From positions 1 to 64,000 of the forward strand of contig CAXEND010000007.1 in NCBI GenBank assembly GCA_963997635.1: DNA of 64,000 nucleotides, given 5' to 3'. The notes under the pieces were generated by a model that saw only the letters and a program-made list of their open reading frames with translations, ran no database searches and was not told the origin of the DNA. Source of the stretch: GCA-2728135 sp002728135 (GTDB lineage Bacteria > Pseudomonadota > Alphaproteobacteria > UBA828). Within the stretch, counting starts at the first letter, position 1. Each line of letters opens with the position of its first letter. Positions 52,163 to 60,587 of the stretch are shown in pieces. The position numbers were made by a program, and so were the translations under genes.

Positions 52163-52972
52163 TCACAAATTTATTTCAAGTCCCTCATATGAAATTAATG
52201 AATTCTTCTTTTTTAGTAGATTTTGCATATACTGCAACGAATTATCGTATAGCATTTGATGATGTCCGCAATAAACAATTAATTTTGCTTTAAATTCATC
52301 ATCAAATTCTAATAGTTTCTTAAGGCAATTAAACTCAGGAGTGCTGAGATTCGGAAAATCTGCATAATTTGATACAATTAATAAATCAGAATTTTCAGCA
52401 AAAGAGTTTATTTCTTCAGTCGTAATTATATCAAGTTTTTTTGATAAAGAAATATAGGTAAAGCACTTGTTTTTAAAACAGATCTTGAGCCCAGTGGATG
52501 AAAAGTTAAATTTTGGATTAAGATAACTCACCTTTATTCCCTTTATTATTTTCTCAATCGGATGATTCAAGATAGTCTTGATGTTATTGATGCCTTGCAT
52601 GGTTTCTATTGGAATCGGAAAATATGGAAATGACATCAAAGAAGAGACCTCTTTATACGTATGTTCATTCGTTGGAGATGAGTCAACGATTGTAAATTTA
52701 TTTCTTGGGCTATATCCAGGCACAAAAAAAGGTAATCCAGACATGCGTTCGAAGTCAATTTTAGTAAAAAAAATATGGCCAGTTAGATCTCCGTTATTTT
52801 GAATTTTATTACCAAGGGGGTGAATGCCTGTTCCTGCTTCAAGAATTATTAACTGGTTATCACATTGTATTTCTATACATGTTGTATTACCTCCAAATTT
52901 GATTGTATCTTTTGTCGAGATAGGTACTCCCGCTCTTACACCCCAGAACTTTATTTTAAAATTTTTTGTCAT
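52163..52972 (-). CDS. Metallo-beta-lactamase-fold protein with lost metal ligands (269 aa)
   Basis: The N-terminus matches a metallo-beta-lactamase-fold family: WGVRAGVP, IKFGGNTTCIEIQ and LIILEAGTGIHPLG, then GLPFFVPGY. Between them the hydrolase motif THxHxDHxxG reads TKIDFERMSG (residues 70-79), so all four metal ligands are replaced (Lys71, Asp73, Glu75, Arg76). The later GDT motif is also gone, while CGHHQMLYD keeps two histidines. The frame is intact over the full family length, so it looks like a maintained pseudoenzyme. Function unknown; it lies between asnB and a GST gene. Confidence 0.75.
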   Translation of the reverse strand: MTKNFKIKFWGVRAGVPISTKDTIKFGGNTTCIEIQCDNQLIILEAGTGIHPLGNKIQNNGDLTGHIFFTKIDFERMSGLPFFVPGYSPRNKFTIVDSSPTNEHTYKEVSSLMSFPYFPIPIETMQGINNIKTILNHPIEKIIKGIKVSYLNPKFNFSSTGLKICFKNKCFTYISLSKKLDIITTEEINSFAENSDLLIVSNYADFPNLSTPEFNCLKKLLEFDDEFKAKLIVYCGHHQMLYDNSLQYMQNLLKKKNSLISYEGLEINL

Positions 52973-53027
52973 TTATGTATGGCCATTTTATGTAACGATG
53001 TTGTTTTTATAATTTTAGTGATGGTGA

Positions 53028-53699
53028 CTAAAGCTCCTTAATGAAAAGATTTGAGATTCTATTAGCCCAGTCCATTATCGGGCCGTCGGCGGGGAAGATA
53101 TTGCGTGGGCTTGTAAGTAATGCAAACTTATATGAGCCAAATAAGATGTAATCAGCATATGAAGGAGATTCTCCAGCAATGTATGGTTGGTTTTTGAGCG
53201 TGACCGATATTGATTTAAGCCCATGATGTAGATTTTCTATGTCTTCTACTGAACGAGTACTATATTTTTCTATAGACACTCCAAAACGCTTTTCACGGCT
53301 TTTCCTAAAATATTCCTTATCTCTGTCAGCAACAACATATTCAAGCACATCTGCCATAATACATTTGGCTAGCAAAGGGTGGATGGAAATATCCATCCAT
53401 AAATTAAATTGTTTTGTTAGACTTTGTGCATACTTATCACCAAATAAAGTTGGTTTTTCTGGATACTCCTTTTCTAGGTAACATGCTATGTTCCATGAAT
53501 CGGTTATAACTTGATTTCCGTCTTGTAATATGGGTACTAAGGTTTGCTTACTAAATCTAATTTTTTCTTTTTGTGAAAAAAGTACTGGCTCGTATTCAGC
53601 ATTGATGCATTTATGTTGCAAAGCCATCCGGCTACGCCAACAATAGGGACTAAACCTTACATCTTTTTTTCCTTGCAGCTCATACAATATGACAGTCAA
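53028..53699 (-). CDS. Glutathione S-transferase family protein, LigE/etherase-like N-terminus (223 aa)
   Basis: A GST-fold protein with an N-terminal thioredoxin domain and an alpha-helical C-terminal domain. It starts VILYELQGKKDVRFSPYCWRSRMAL; the FSPYCWR active-site context resembles beta-etherase (LigE/LigF) and related fungal-type GSTs. The glutathione-binding VITDSWNIACYLE segment and QPYIAGESPSYADYILFG are present. It is downstream of hpnB on the same strand. Substrate unknown; detoxification or cleavage of an ether or thioether is conceivable. Confidence 0.85.
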   Translation of the reverse strand: MTVILYELQGKKDVRFSPYCWRSRMALQHKCINAEYEPVLFSQKEKIRFSKQTLVPILQDGNQVITDSWNIACYLEKEYPEKPTLFGDKYAQSLTKQFNLWMDISIHPLLAKCIMADVLEYVVADRDKEYFRKSREKRFGVSIEKYSTRSVEDIENLHHGLKSISVTLKNQPYIAGESPSYADYILFGSYKFALLTSPRNIFPADGPIMDWANRISNLFIKEL

Positions 53700-53741
53700 A
53701 TTTTATACTCCAAAGTATTAATCATTGAAATTACCTTACCT

Positions 53742-54893
53742 CTATTCCATTCTATTATAAATCCTGCCTTTCCAATTACTTTGTGCCCCTCTCCAAAATT
53801 TTATTGCCGAACTCCAAGTCATTAAAAGATATAAAGTGCCAATTAATGGCATAGCAAAACCATAAATCGGGCTTCTATGGTAGTAATTAAGTGTGGGTAA
53901 GTATGCTATAAACATTAAGCTTATTACAAAAACACCTAACAGCTTAGGAATTATCCCAGGAGATATGATTATGCACATAACAGGTATCCAAAAAGTTATT
54001 ACCATTATGGATGTGCATAATAAAAGAAGACTAAGAGATGAGCGTAACTGAGTAAATGCACTACGTTCAATCATATTCCAAATTAGGTTTAAAGTTTTAT
54101 ATGCCCTAGTTGAATTTGCACTTCTAGTTAGTCCAACCCAAGTAGTTTCTCCTGATTGTTTAATCTCTCTTGCTAGTGCACAGTCGTCTATTAATGCATT
54201 TTTTATAGCTCCAAATCCTCCTATTTTATCCAGAATATTGCTATCGGTAAGAATACATCCACCAGCAGCAGCTGCTACTAACTGATTGCGGCTATTTGAT
54301 AACTTAAAGGGGTATAATATTTTGAAGAAGAATACAAAAGCTGGCATAAGTAATTTTTCCCAAAAACTTTCCATTCTTAGGGCGACCATTACAGATACTA
54401 ATCTAGCACCAGAATCCGAGCGTTTTTTCAGAAGAGACTCAAGCATATAAGGCTCAAGTTGAATATCGGCATCCATTAGAAGTATGAGTTCACTAGTAAC
54501 CTTTTTGCGGGCTTGCTCTAATGCCCACATTTTACCTGCCCAGCCGGTGGGTAATTTTTTACCTGTAATTAATTCGATTATTATATTTTTGACAGACACA
54601 TTTTTAATTATATGAGCAGTATTGTCTGATGATTGATCATCCACAACCAATACTTTTAATGGCAACCCTTTTCTATCAAGAGATTTTAAGGTGTGCTCTA
54701 TTACATCCTCTTCGTTTCTAGCAGGAATAATAATAGTGACTGAGTTCATTAATTTTTGGTTGTTTTTAATCGTTTTGTCAGATTCTAAGCATTCTTGATT
54801 ACGCCAAGGTTGCCATGGTTGTAAAAGTAATATTATCCATAATAGGGCGCTAATACTAGTTAGCCATATGAAGATTAAATTAAGCTCGGTCAT
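53742..54893 (-). CDS. hpnB: Hopanoid-associated glycosyltransferase HpnB-like (383 aa)
   Basis: A membrane-bound family 2 glycosyltransferase. One N-terminal hydrophobic helix precedes the GT-A domain (VTIIIPARNEEDVIEHTL, VLVVDDQSSDNT, LLMDADIQLEPYM), and three to four hydrophobic helices end the protein before WRGAQSNWKGRIYNRME. Length and architecture match HpnB, a hopene-associated transferase. No squalene-hopene cyclase or other hpn gene is in the window, so the hopanoid link rests on protein similarity. It starts five bases after dadA. Confidence 0.75.
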   Translation of the reverse strand: MTELNLIFIWLTSISALLWIILLLQPWQPWRNQECLESDKTIKNNQKLMNSVTIIIPARNEEDVIEHTLKSLDRKGLPLKVLVVDDQSSDNTAHIIKNVSVKNIIIELITGKKLPTGWAGKMWALEQARKKVTSELILLMDADIQLEPYMLESLLKKRSDSGARLVSVMVALRMESFWEKLLMPAFVFFFKILYPFKLSNSRNQLVAAAAGGCILTDSNILDKIGGFGAIKNALIDDCALAREIKQSGETTWVGLTRSANSTRAYKTLNLIWNMIERSAFTQLRSSLSLLLLCTSIMVITFWIPVMCIIISPGIIPKLLGVFVISLMFIAYLPTLNYYHRSPIYGFAMPLIGTLYLLMTWSSAIKFWRGAQSNWKGRIYNRME

Positions 54894-54898
54894 AGTTT

Positions 54899-56173
54899 TT
54901 AGGACCTTGAAAATCGGCTTGGGCTTAAAGGTGATATCTCTAACTCCGGTTCTTTACCCTTAATTAAATCAGCAATAATGCGGCCTGAACCGCAGGCCCA
55001 TGTCCAGCCAGTACTTCCATGACCTGTGTTAAGTAAGAGACCATTAATTTTAGAAAGACCGACTATTGGTATGCAATCTGGACTCATTGGTCTAAGGCCG
55101 GCCCATCTTTCTGCATCATTGATGTTAGTAAGATCGGGAAATAATTTTTGAATGTCTTCAAGAATAGAGTTTGTTCGATTCATGTTGACTGACCTATCAA
55201 AACCGGCCAATTCAGCAGTTCCAGCACATCGCATTCGACTCCCTAATCTACTTATAACAATACGACGAGAAATTTCATGTATGCCATGGATTGGAGCAGA
55301 AGATTCATTCCTTATCGGTAAAGTTACAGAATAACCTTTAAGCGGATATATAGGTATTTTTATTCGAATCTTATTAAGTAATTCTCTACTATAACTTCCT
55401 AGGCAAACAACAACTGCATCAGCAGAATACTTCTTTAGATGAGTTGTAACTCCTGTGACATTATTGTTTTTAATGTCAACATTGTTTATCGATTCTCCAT
55501 AATTAAATTTTACCCCAAGGTTAAGTGCAATCTCAGCTAATCTAACTGTAAATTTGCGTGCGTCTCCTGTTTCTTCACCGGCATAAAAAAGTGTTCCAGC
55601 ATATTCTCCACTTTGATTAGTAAGAGCAGGCTCTTTCCTTTTACTTTCATCCATATCAAGAATTTCAGGGTGATCTTCTGGATCAGGTAGTTGTTTCGCA
55701 AATTTTGAAGCTGCAATTAGAGACTCTTCTGTTTTGTATAGTTCCAAGACCCCATTAGATTGTTTGTTGTATTCTATATTTTCTGAGTAGCGGACTTCTT
55801 CTAGACACGAAAAACTATATTTTGCTAGGTTTACACAAACTTTTCTTCCATGGGCATATGATTTCTGATTGCAATGGCTTAAAAACCGTGCTGCCCATAT
55901 CCATTGATCTATATCTGCACGAAACCTAAATAGATATGGTGCATCCTCACGAAAGAAATTTTTCAAAATCAGTTTTGGTACACTTGGGTGTGCCCAAGGT
56001 TTTGCGGTAAGTTTACTAACAAAGCCACCATTAGCAAAGCTAGTTTCCATTCCTGGACCCTGTTGTCTGTCGATTACTGTTACGTCGTTCCCATCTCTGG
56101 CTAAGAAATAGGCTGAGGTTACACCTATTACACCTGCTCCTAGAACAATTACTCGCATATTTCTGATACTCAT
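54899..56173 (-). CDS. dadA: D-amino acid dehydrogenase (424 aa)
   Basis: A membrane-associated FAD enzyme that oxidises D-amino acids, typically D-alanine, to 2-oxo acids. The N-terminus MRVIVLGAGVIGVTSAYFLA has the GxGxxG FAD motif, followed by VIDRQQGPGMETSFANGG. The C-terminus has AERWAGLRPMSPDCIPIVG and LNTGHGSTGWTWACGSG. Two starts are possible, ATG 56173 or ATG 56158; the second gives the family's usual N-terminus, and neither has a clear ribosome site. It heads a minus-strand run with hpnB. Confidence 0.88.
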   Translation of the reverse strand: MSIRNMRVIVLGAGVIGVTSAYFLARDGNDVTVIDRQQGPGMETSFANGGFVSKLTAKPWAHPSVPKLILKNFFREDAPYLFRFRADIDQWIWAARFLSHCNQKSYAHGRKVCVNLAKYSFSCLEEVRYSENIEYNKQSNGVLELYKTEESLIAASKFAKQLPDPEDHPEILDMDESKRKEPALTNQSGEYAGTLFYAGEETGDARKFTVRLAEIALNLGVKFNYGESINNVDIKNNNVTGVTTHLKKYSADAVVVCLGSYSRELLNKIRIKIPIYPLKGYSVTLPIRNESSAPIHGIHEISRRIVISRLGSRMRCAGTAELAGFDRSVNMNRTNSILEDIQKLFPDLTNINDAERWAGLRPMSPDCIPIVGLSKINGLLLNTGHGSTGWTWACGSGRIIADLIKGKEPELEISPLSPSRFSRS

Positions 56174-56288
56174 TTAATATTTTTAATGTTCAACCTATAT
56201 ATATTGTATAGACTACGGCAAATATTGTTTCTGCAAAAATAATAAAATATATAGTTTTAGCTTTATATAAATTTTTTGGAGGTTCTTT

Positions 56289-56876
56289 ATGAAGTTGTTA
56301 TCCGGCCCCACATCTCCATTTGCACGTAAATGTAGAATAGTGGCATTTGAGAAATCTATTATTTTATCTGAAATCGATACCAATCCTTTTACTTCTGATG
56401 AATTAGCGTCTTTAAATCCTTTGAAGATGATACCTGTATTAATTTTAGAAAATGACGAACAAATTTATGATAGCGATATTATTTGTAGGTTTCTTGATGA
56501 TTCTGGGAAGGGAATTAGTTTATATCCAAAAGAGAAACATTGGGACCATATGGTAAGAGCATCATTAGGGAACGGACTTGCCGAGGCTAGTGTTCAGTTG
56601 CAACTACAAAAGGTACTTCCTAAGAACCAACAAAGCACACCACTTATGGATAGGTTGAGGCAGAGAATTAATCGAGTTTTGAGTGCTCTTGATGACCAAT
56701 TATTAGATTTGAATAAAGATTCATTTAAAATTGACTCTATATGTGTAATTGCGGGTATTGGTCATCTCGAGTTGCGCCATGGTGACTCTTGGCAAAAATC
56801 TCATAAAAATCTGTTTAGGTGGTATTCTGATAAGCTTAATCGCCCATCAGTAGTTGCCACTCAGCCAATAACTTAG
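56289..56876 (+). CDS. Glutathione S-transferase, YibF-like (195 aa)
   Basis: A small GST-fold protein. It starts MKLLSGPTSPFARKCRIVAFEK, with Ser at the active-site position of SPFARK, and has the glutathione-binding segment IYDSDIICRFLDD. The all-helical C-terminal domain is shorter than usual, consistent with YibF-type proteins. It has a strong TGGAGG ribosome site. It is divergent from dadA and convergent with the biotin-carrier gene. Substrate unknown. Confidence 0.85.
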   Translation: MKLLSGPTSPFARKCRIVAFEKSIILSEIDTNPFTSDELASLNPLKMIPVLILENDEQIYDSDIICRFLDDSGKGISLYPKEKHWDHMVRASLGNGLAEASVQLQLQKVLPKNQQSTPLMDRLRQRINRVLSALDDQLLDLNKDSFKIDSICVIAGIGHLELRHGDSWQKSHKNLFRWYSDKLNRPSVVATQPIT

Positions 56877-56929
56877 GATAATATTTATTTGACTGTCTGC
56901 TAGTTAACAATTTTTTTTCAAGCAGTGTG

Positions 56930-57145
56930 CTACTCAATTTCCACAGCTAGTTGGCCAACATCAACTGCATCTTCCTCAGCTATATGAAGTTTCGAAACTA
57001 CTCCACCGCTTTCTGCTTCATGAGGAACTTCTGTCTTCATAACTTCAAGTATGAAAAGAGTTTCTCCTGCTTTTACCGAGTCCCCAACTTTTACTAACAC
57101 CTTCCACACATTGCCCGGAGCTTGAGTCATTATTTGTTCGGCCAT
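56930..57145 (-). CDS. Stand-alone biotin carrier (biotinyl) domain protein (71 aa)
   Basis: A single biotinyl domain. The biotinylated lysine is Lys37 in EVMKTE, within the domain's two mirrored half-repeats (VKVGDSVKAGETLF and IAEEDAVDVGQLA). The methionine before lysine and the length fit biotin rather than lipoyl carriers. It is the last gene of a four-gene minus-strand operon with a biotin carboxylase and two urea-carboxylase-like transferase domains, so it should shuttle carboxybiotin between them. Confidence 0.92.
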   Translation of the reverse strand: MAEQIMTQAPGNVWKVLVKVGDSVKAGETLFILEVMKTEVPHEAESGGVVSKLHIAEEDAVDVGQLAVEIE

Positions 57146-57169
57146 TAATATTCTCCCTATATAATAATA

Positions 57170-58147
57170 TTATACTTTTTCAATTGATTTATTTGTACAG
57201 AGGTTATCTAAACTCCTACGCCTATTCTGTGCTTCTTCAACTCCTATGACTTCAAATCTAAAGAATTCATTTGGTTTTGCTTGTCCCAATTTCCAAAAAC
57301 CTGCAGAGGGTACTGTATATGGGCATATAAACCCACCCATACTAGGGCCATCATTAACAAGAATAATTGGAGTTTGGCCTCCAAGATTTATACCACCTAA
57401 CGGATACCCTTGGTCTATGATATTGGAGGGAAAGTTACCGTTCTCAGGAAGTTTATTAGTAGCCTTCTCTGTAAATGTCCAATCAGGACCTTCAAGTCTA
57501 TATCCAGTCCGATCTGATCTTGCGGATAGTTTCCATTTAGTCTCTGCGAATCTTTTGTGTCCATCTTCATCTATCCAATCATCATTAGGACCCTTTACAG
57601 CTTCTATAACCCATTCCTTATTTGATGAAAATTCAGGGCGTTTCGATAGCTTAACTTTGTATCCAGGTTTACCATGTTTATTAGCTGTTGTAGATAGTTG
57701 CTGTCCCTTTTGTAATGCATGTCCATTGATACCCCCAATTGAGGCTTTATGAAAGGTAGAGGCAGATCCTAACCAAAGTGGTGCATCGATTCCTCCATAT
57801 ATAGCAAGATATCCTCGGGCTCCAGTTACAGCTGGTCCCATTTCGAGAATTTGTCCAGACTTTACTGAGAAGCTCTCCCAGAGAGGAACAACTTTCCCGT
57901 CAAGCTTTGACATCATATTCGCCCCTGTAAGGGCGATAACTGTGCCAACTGTAAAACGAATTGTTGGTCCCATATATTGAGCTTCTAGACCTGGTGCTCC
58001 TGGATCGTTACCAACTAAAATATTTGCCAATCTAAATGACCAGTTATCCATAGGCCCTGAAGGAGGAAAGCCTTGGTTCCAGTAGCCGATTCGTCCGGGA
58101 TAGTCCTGTATTGAAGTTTCAAGTCCGGGCTTAATAATTTCTAACAT
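57170..58147 (-). CDS. Carboxyltransferase domain protein CT_A_B (AHS2, PxpC/KipA-like; 325 aa)
   Basis: A protein of the allophanate-hydrolase-subunit-2 family, the CT_A_B half of the urea carboxylase transferase. It starts LEIIKPGLETSIQDYPGRIGYWNQGFPPSGPMDN and has GGIDAPLWLGSASTF, SARSDRTGYRLEG and DGPSMGGFICPYTV. Homologues work as PxpC in 5-oxoprolinase or as part of urea and guanidine carboxylases. Here the adjacent biotin carboxylase and biotin carrier favour a biotin-dependent carboxylase. It starts 14 bases after the CT_C_D gene. Confidence 0.9.
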   Translation of the reverse strand: MLEIIKPGLETSIQDYPGRIGYWNQGFPPSGPMDNWSFRLANILVGNDPGAPGLEAQYMGPTIRFTVGTVIALTGANMMSKLDGKVVPLWESFSVKSGQILEMGPAVTGARGYLAIYGGIDAPLWLGSASTFHKASIGGINGHALQKGQQLSTTANKHGKPGYKVKLSKRPEFSSNKEWVIEAVKGPNDDWIDEDGHKRFAETKWKLSARSDRTGYRLEGPDWTFTEKATNKLPENGNFPSNIIDQGYPLGGINLGGQTPIILVNDGPSMGGFICPYTVPSAGFWKLGQAKPNEFFRFEVIGVEEAQNRRRSLDNLCTNKSIEKV

Positions 58148-58161
58148 TTACCACCAACTCT

Positions 58162-59031
58162 CTAGAACCGCTCTTTTGGGCTTATAGTTGTAATCCATTT
58201 TTTGTAGTTTTTTACAGAAAATTTTTGGTAATTAACTATGTTGTATACATATGTTCCAGAATTAACTCTATATTCTATATCTTTGAATTCCTCTAGTGAA
58301 CATGGAACAAATTTGATTCTATCTCCGGGCCGGAAAAGCACTATGTTACCTTCAAAGGCATCAAAACGTTTTTCAGGATCCCAAATCGGAATTGGAATGC
58401 GTCCAAATAATTGATACCCACCAGGAGTTGCAACTGGGTAAATCCCAGATGCAGAACCACCCATGCCTATTGTTCCTTGAGGTGTCCAAGTGCGAGGAGG
58501 ATTATATTTTGGTGCTGTCATTATAGATCTTGGGTCTAGAGGTTGTAAAAAAGGCAGGCCTGGCCAAAAACCAAGACTTGCGACCCAGTATTCTGTACTA
58601 GAATGCACTCTCACAAGGTGGTGTCGATCTTCTAGACCATTAATACGTGCGACAAAATCAGGGTCATATTCTTTTTTAGTAATTTTTTGACTATAATCTT
58701 CAATGCATTCTTTAGTCCAAGGGTCTAAATACATTGTTTCAAAATAGAAAAGGCGGCTTTGAAGTTCTATTTCATTAGTTGAGCCAAGCGAGTTAATTAA
58801 GTTTTTTAGTTCCTGTACTAAATCGGTTTTTGATATAATATCAGGGTCATAATGAACTAGCATAGAGGCAAAACAGGGAGCTGTTTCGATAATTCCATTT
58901 ATTTTTTGTTCTAGAATTACTGATGCTAAACCTTGAGCAAGGAAGTTAAGGTCTAGGTTCATCTCATTACCAAACTCTATTAGGAGATAACGATCTCCTC
59001 CAGTCAGAAATTTTGGTTCATTATAAATCAA
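58162..59031 (-). CDS. Carboxyltransferase domain protein CT_C_D (AHS1, PxpB/KipI-like; 289 aa)
   Basis: A protein of the allophanate-hydrolase-subunit-1 family, the CT_C_D half of a urea-carboxylase-type transferase. The diagnostic C-terminal segment is GGSASGIYPVATPGGYQLFGRIPIPIWD, preceded by FWPGLPFLQPLDPR. The PGGYQLFGR wording is closer to urea-carboxylase-type proteins than to Bacillus KipI. It sits between the biotin carboxylase and CT_A_B genes in the same operon. The carboxyl acceptor is not identified. Confidence 0.9.
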   Translation of the reverse strand: MIYNEPKFLTGGDRYLLIEFGNEMNLDLNFLAQGLASVILEQKINGIIETAPCFASMLVHYDPDIISKTDLVQELKNLINSLGSTNEIELQSRLFYFETMYLDPWTKECIEDYSQKITKKEYDPDFVARINGLEDRHHLVRVHSSTEYWVASLGFWPGLPFLQPLDPRSIMTAPKYNPPRTWTPQGTIGMGGSASGIYPVATPGGYQLFGRIPIPIWDPEKRFDAFEGNIVLFRPGDRIKFVPCSLEEFKDIEYRVNSGTYVYNIVNYQKFSVKNYKKWITTISPKERF

Positions 59032-59051
59032 CTATTATTCTCCAAAAAAAA

Positions 59052-60407
59052 TTAATCATGAATTAGTTCATTCTTATATTTTTCAACAAATCCCGTATCT
59101 ATTTCTCCTGTCCTGAAGGCTTTATGGTTAATGACATTTCTTAAAAACGGAATGTTGGTAGAAAGACCTTCAATATGGAAATTTTTCAACGCTTTTAACA
59201 TTTTATCAATTGAATCTTCTCGATTAAACCCATGTGTAATTAGTTTTGCAATCATAGGGTCATAAAAAAATGTCACTTTATCGCCTTGTTTATAGCCCGT
59301 ATCTAATCTAACCCCTTTTTGCGGTGGGGGAGGGTTGAATTTATCTAATATCCCTGGTGAAGGCATAAAGTTCTTATTTGGGTTTTCTGCATATATTCTA
59401 CATTCAATTGCATGCCCTGTTGTATTTATGTCTTCTTGATTAAGAAAAAAGGTGGGTAATTGTTGATTAAGCTGATAAGCTACCAAGTCGTGTCCAGTAA
59501 CCATTTCTGTGACAGGATGTTCAACTTGGATCCGGGTATTCATTTCTAAAAAATAGAACTTTTCTCTTGAATCCAATATAAATTCGACTGTACCTGCACC
59601 TATATAATTCTGTTGTTGAGCTAAGGATATAGCTGCTTTAGCCATATTTGCTCTAGTAATAGCATTTATAGCTATTGAAGGTGATTCTTCTACTATTTTT
59701 TGAAAACGTCGTTGGATTGAGCACTCCCTCTCAAAAAAGTGAACACAATCTCCATTATTAAGGCCAAAAATTTGAATTTCTATATGTCTTGGGTTTTCAA
59801 TAAATTTTTCAAGATAGATCGATCCATCACCAAATGATTTTTCAGCCATATTTTGCGTTGATTCTACTACATTTTTAAGTTCTAATATTTTATCAACACG
59901 GCGCATGCCTATCCCCCCTCCACCGGCACTTGCTTTAACAAGAAGAGGAAATCCTATTTTTTTGGCTATTTCTTCTAATCCATCATTATGATTCGGCAAA
60001 AACCTTTTACTACCTGGTAAAATCGGAACCATCGCTTTATGAGCTAATAAACGGGCTCTTTCCTTATCTCCCATTGATTTAATGACCGCCGGTTCAGGAC
60101 CTATCCAATTTAATCCTGCATCTATTACAGCTTTGGCAAAAAGGTGGTTTTCTGAGAGAAACCCATAACCTGGGTGAATTGAATCTGATTTAGTTGTTTT
60201 TGCTGCGGATATAATTTTTTCGGATTGAAGATAACTCTCTTTTGGTTGAGAAGGCCCAATACATAAAGCCTCATCAGCTTCAGATACATGCTTTGAATTT
60301 AAGTCTGCTGTTGAGTATACTGCAACCGTACTAAGTCCAAGTTTTTTAGCACTGCGTATGATTCTGCATGCAATTTCACCACGATTTGCTATTAAAACCT
60401 TTTTCAT
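59052..60407 (-). CDS. Biotin carboxylase subunit (451 aa)
   Basis: An ATP-grasp biotin carboxylase that carboxylates biotin on the carrier with bicarbonate and ATP. It starts KKVLIANRGEIACRIIRSAKKLG, has the ATP loop KASAGGGGIGMRRV and the active-site FLEMNTRIQVEHPVTEMVTG. ATG 60407 is chosen because the protein then begins like all relatives; a GTG 18 bases upstream is possible. It is the first gene of the four-gene operon. It resembles AccC, but the transferase partners in the operon are urea-carboxylase-like, not AccAD, so it is not called accC. Confidence 0.92.
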   Translation of the reverse strand: MKKVLIANRGEIACRIIRSAKKLGLSTVAVYSTADLNSKHVSEADEALCIGPSQPKESYLQSEKIISAAKTTKSDSIHPGYGFLSENHLFAKAVIDAGLNWIGPEPAVIKSMGDKERARLLAHKAMVPILPGSKRFLPNHNDGLEEIAKKIGFPLLVKASAGGGGIGMRRVDKILELKNVVESTQNMAEKSFGDGSIYLEKFIENPRHIEIQIFGLNNGDCVHFFERECSIQRRFQKIVEESPSIAINAITRANMAKAAISLAQQQNYIGAGTVEFILDSREKFYFLEMNTRIQVEHPVTEMVTGHDLVAYQLNQQLPTFFLNQEDINTTGHAIECRIYAENPNKNFMPSPGILDKFNPPPPQKGVRLDTGYKQGDKVTFFYDPMIAKLITHGFNREDSIDKMLKALKNFHIEGLSTNIPFLRNVINHKAFRTGEIDTGFVEKYKNELIHD

Positions 60408-60526
60408 CTGTTTGTTAAACCTCACTTATTCTCTATTGTGTTACTATATCTATATGAAGGTTAATCTAGAGAAACAAACATAGCAGCGAAGCTGGTGATA
60501 TCAATAATTGACGCATCTAATTAAAA

Positions 60527-60576
60527 AGATAATAAGTTAACACAAATTAAATAGATAATAAGTTAACACAAATTAA
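60527..60576. repeat. Tandem 24-bp direct repeat upstream of the FAD dehydrogenase
   Basis: A perfect 24-mer starting AGATAATAAGTTAACACAAA occurs at 60527-60550 and again at 60553-60576, a period of 26. Each copy contains the palindrome GTTAAC. The second copy ends just before the TAGGA ribosome site of the next gene, in the divergent region with the biotin carboxylase operon. Two helically phased sites suggest paired regulator binding, but this is unproven. Confidence 0.8.
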
Positions 60577-60587
60577 TAGGATATGGT

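Noticed and set aside
56890..56930. Terminator between the convergent GST and biotin-carrier genes
   Set aside because: CTGCT and AGCAG arms exist but are short, with a long loop and no T tract after the stem on either strand.
57246..57752. A 168-codon open frame on the plus strand opposite the CT_A_B gene
   Set aside because: It lies fully antisense to a well-recognised gene, has no ribosome site or familiar motif, and its composition mirrors the coding strand.
56930..60407. Naming the four-gene operon PxpABC 5-oxoprolinase or acetyl-CoA carboxylase
   Set aside because: No PxpA is present and a biotin carboxylase plus carrier are, which argues against PxpABC; the transferase subunits are not AccA/AccD-like.
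60527..60576. CRISPR array
   Set aside because: There are only two copies with a two-base spacer and no cas gene; it is a simple direct repeat.
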